Positions 62,874 to 64,000 of a stretch of DNA of 64,000 nt are shown here, piece after piece. The notes below the pieces were generated by a model, which made no database searches, had not been told where the DNA came from, and saw only the letters and a list, made by a program, of their open reading frames with translations. This DNA comes from Paraburkholderia lycopersici. GTDB taxonomy: Bacteria > Pseudomonadota > Gammaproteobacteria > Burkholderiales > Burkholderiaceae. Position 1 is the stretch's first letter. Each line of letters opens with the position of its first letter. A program made the translations under genes and the position numbers. The stretch covers positions 62,001 to 126,000 of the forward strand of contig NZ_FMYQ01000020.1 in assembly GCF_900096975.1 (NCBI RefSeq). Reading direction: 5' to 3'.

Positions 62874-63656
62874 TCACTGCAGGTTCACGAAAAGCCCGCC
62901 GTCCACCAGCAGCGCTGCGCCCGTCACATAGCGCGCGCGGTCCGAGGCGAGAAACACCACGCATTCGGCCACGTCTTCGGGCGCGCCTAGCCTGCCCAGC
63001 GGAATGCGCGTTTCGAAGTACTCGCGCTTGCGCTCGTCGCTCAGATCCTCGGCATTGAGGTCCGTGGCAATCGTGCCCGGCATCACCGAATTGCAGCGTA
63101 TGCCATACGGCCCGAGCGCAATCGCGCACGACTGCATGAGCGAATGCACGCCCGCTTTCGTGGGCGTGTAATGCGTCTGCATGCCGCCGCCGACAAGCGC
63201 ACTGATCGAGCTCGTCGCCACGATCGCGCCGCCTGTTCCTTGATCCTTCATTTGGCGCGCGACGGCCTGCGTCACGTAGAAGGCCCCGTTCAAATTCACG
63301 CCTATCGTGCGCTCGAGCACGGCGGGCGGCATGTCGAGAAACGAATGGAACGGGCAGATGCCGGCATTGCTTGCGAGCACATCGACCTTGCCGAAGCGCT
63401 CCACCGTCTGGCGCACGAGGTCCACACCCGTTTGCGGCGCGGCCACGTTGCCTTCCAGCGCGATCGCGCGGCGGCCCAGCCGCCCGATTTCGCCGAGCAC
63501 CTCGTCGATCGCCGAGCGGCGCCCGTACGAGGCGTCGTTGTCGCCCCAGTAGTTGATCGCGACGTCGGCGCCCTCGCGGGCGCTCGCAATCGCAATGGCA
63601 CGGCCGATGCCGCGCGAACCGCCTGTGACGATCACCACCTTGTCCTTGAGCAGCAC
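62874..63656 (-). CDS. L-Rhamnose 1-dehydrogenase (SDR)
   Basis: A 260-residue SDR that oxidises L-rhamnose to L-rhamnono-1,4-lactone with NAD(P). TGGSRGIGRAIAIA is the nucleotide motif, and the catalytic residues are in SSISALVGGGMQTHYTPTKA. The stretch SNAGICPFHSFLDMP and the ending TGAALLVDGGLFVNLQ are as in the characterised Sphingomonas and Azotobacter enzymes as I recall them. The start is GTG at 63656 with AGAGGAGACAC before it. It follows the dehydratase gene on the same strand and is convergent with the LysR gene. Confidence 0.91.
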   Translation of the reverse strand: MLLKDKVVIVTGGSRGIGRAIAIASAREGADVAINYWGDNDASYGRRSAIDEVLGEIGRLGRRAIALEGNVAAPQTGVDLVRQTVERFGKVDVLASNAGICPFHSFLDMPPAVLERTIGVNLNGAFYVTQAVARQMKDQGTGGAIVATSSISALVGGGMQTHYTPTKAGVHSLMQSCAIALGPYGIRCNSVMPGTIATDLNAEDLSDERKREYFETRIPLGRLGAPEDVAECVVFLASDRARYVTGAALLVDGGLFVNLQ

Positions 63657-63705
63657 GTGTCTCTCCTCTTGACCGTCGATTCCCGGCTGATGCGCCCAAG
63701 GTATC

Positions 63706-64000
63706 TCAGTGAGTGTACGGCCGTGAAAGTTTGCAGTCCGGATTGATCCGTACGCCGAAGCCCGGCGCGTCCGGCACCTTGAGCCGCCCTTTCGCGGGCA
63801 CCGGTTCGTCGAGCAGCAACGGCGTGAACATCGGCACGACCTTGTCGGCTTTCGGCGCCATCATGAGAAACTCGGCGAACGGGGAGTTATGGCGTGTCAC
63901 GACGAAGTGATAGCTGTACACCGATGACCCATGCGGCACGACCAGTACGTTGTGCGCGTCGGCGAGCGCCGATATCTTGATGAGCTCGGTCATGCCGCCA
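63706..64000 (-). CDS. L-Rhamnonate dehydratase, C-terminal part
   Basis: The last 98 codons of an enolase-superfamily dehydratase; the 5' part lies outside the window. LADAHNVLVVPHGSSVYSYH contains the catalytic His of the rhamnonate dehydratase family, and GFGVRINPDCKLSRPYTH is its characteristic end. It converts L-rhamnonate to 2-keto-3-deoxy-L-rhamnonate. The dehydrogenase gene follows after 49 bases on the same strand, so both are probably one transcript. Confidence 0.9.
   Translation of the reverse strand, partial: GGMTELIKISALADAHNVLVVPHGSSVYSYHFVVTRHNSPFAEFLMMAPKADKVVPMFTPLLLDEPVPAKGRLKVPDAPGFGVRINPDCKLSRPYTH

Overview
The window is high-GC DNA from a chromosome of a Burkholderiaceae bacterium, most likely Paraburkholderia or a close relative. 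The evidence is the cepacian-type bce exopolysaccharide genes, a box (aerobic benzoyl-CoA) cluster with its BoxR regulator, DUF4148 and DUF2501 exported proteins, and a non-phosphorylating L-rhamnose locus with an RhaSTPQ importer. No rRNA, tRNA, CRISPR array, phage or complete insertion sequence was seen. Genes are dense, and both window edges cut a gene.

Layout. 1-5790: exopolysaccharide precursor and export genes. bceE (partial), bceD, bceC and bceB run leftward and bceA runs rightward from an AT-rich divergent region with perfect palindromes. 5840-7027: a protein with an IS-transposase-type DNA-binding N-terminus but no catalytic domain. 7671-9406: small exported or membrane proteins. 9799-11004: a LuxR-type regulator. 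11081-16002: a branched-chain amino acid type ABC importer (livK, livH, livM, livG, livF). 16898-20492: thioesterase, class V aminotransferase, methyltransferase and HAD phosphatase. 20654-26008: a MarR regulator followed by an aromatic-acid/fusaric-acid type efflux operon (FUSC permease, DUF1656, HlyD adaptor, outer-membrane factor), then a decayed TetR regulator. 26436-33921: DUF4148 protein, SBP56/methanethiol oxidase with a membrane partner, SDR, nitroreductase, ketopantoate reductase, a Yellow/royal-jelly-type protein and a thioesterase.

34058-42336 is the box pathway for aerobic benzoate catabolism through benzoyl-CoA epoxidation: boxA, boxB, boxC, boxR, the benzoate-CoA ligase and an alpha/beta hydrolase. 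TGCA-containing inverted repeats lie at the boxC and boxR/ligase promoters and are probable BoxR operators. Directly next to it, 42602-46371 encodes a complete alpha-hydroxyketone quorum-sensing module of the Lqs/Jqs/Cqs type: membrane histidine kinase, response regulator with an unusual receiver, and a CqsA-like autoinducer synthase. This is the most interesting system in the window.

47000-50676 holds a membrane diguanylate cyclase, an ABM-domain protein, a DUF2795 protein, a stand-alone receiver, a small hydrophilic protein and a PRC-barrel protein. 50860-55264 holds a Tat-exported phospholipase C, an SDR, a DUF1328 membrane peptide and a secreted esterase.

55668-64000 is the L-rhamnose locus. 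It has the ABC importer rhaS, rhaQ, rhaP and rhaT, a lactonase-type amidohydrolase, the mutarotase rhaM, a LysR regulator transcribed divergently, an L-rhamnose 1-dehydrogenase and the end of L-rhamnonate dehydratase. Together these give uptake and oxidation of rhamnose to 2-keto-3-deoxy-L-rhamnonate; the last steps must lie outside the window.
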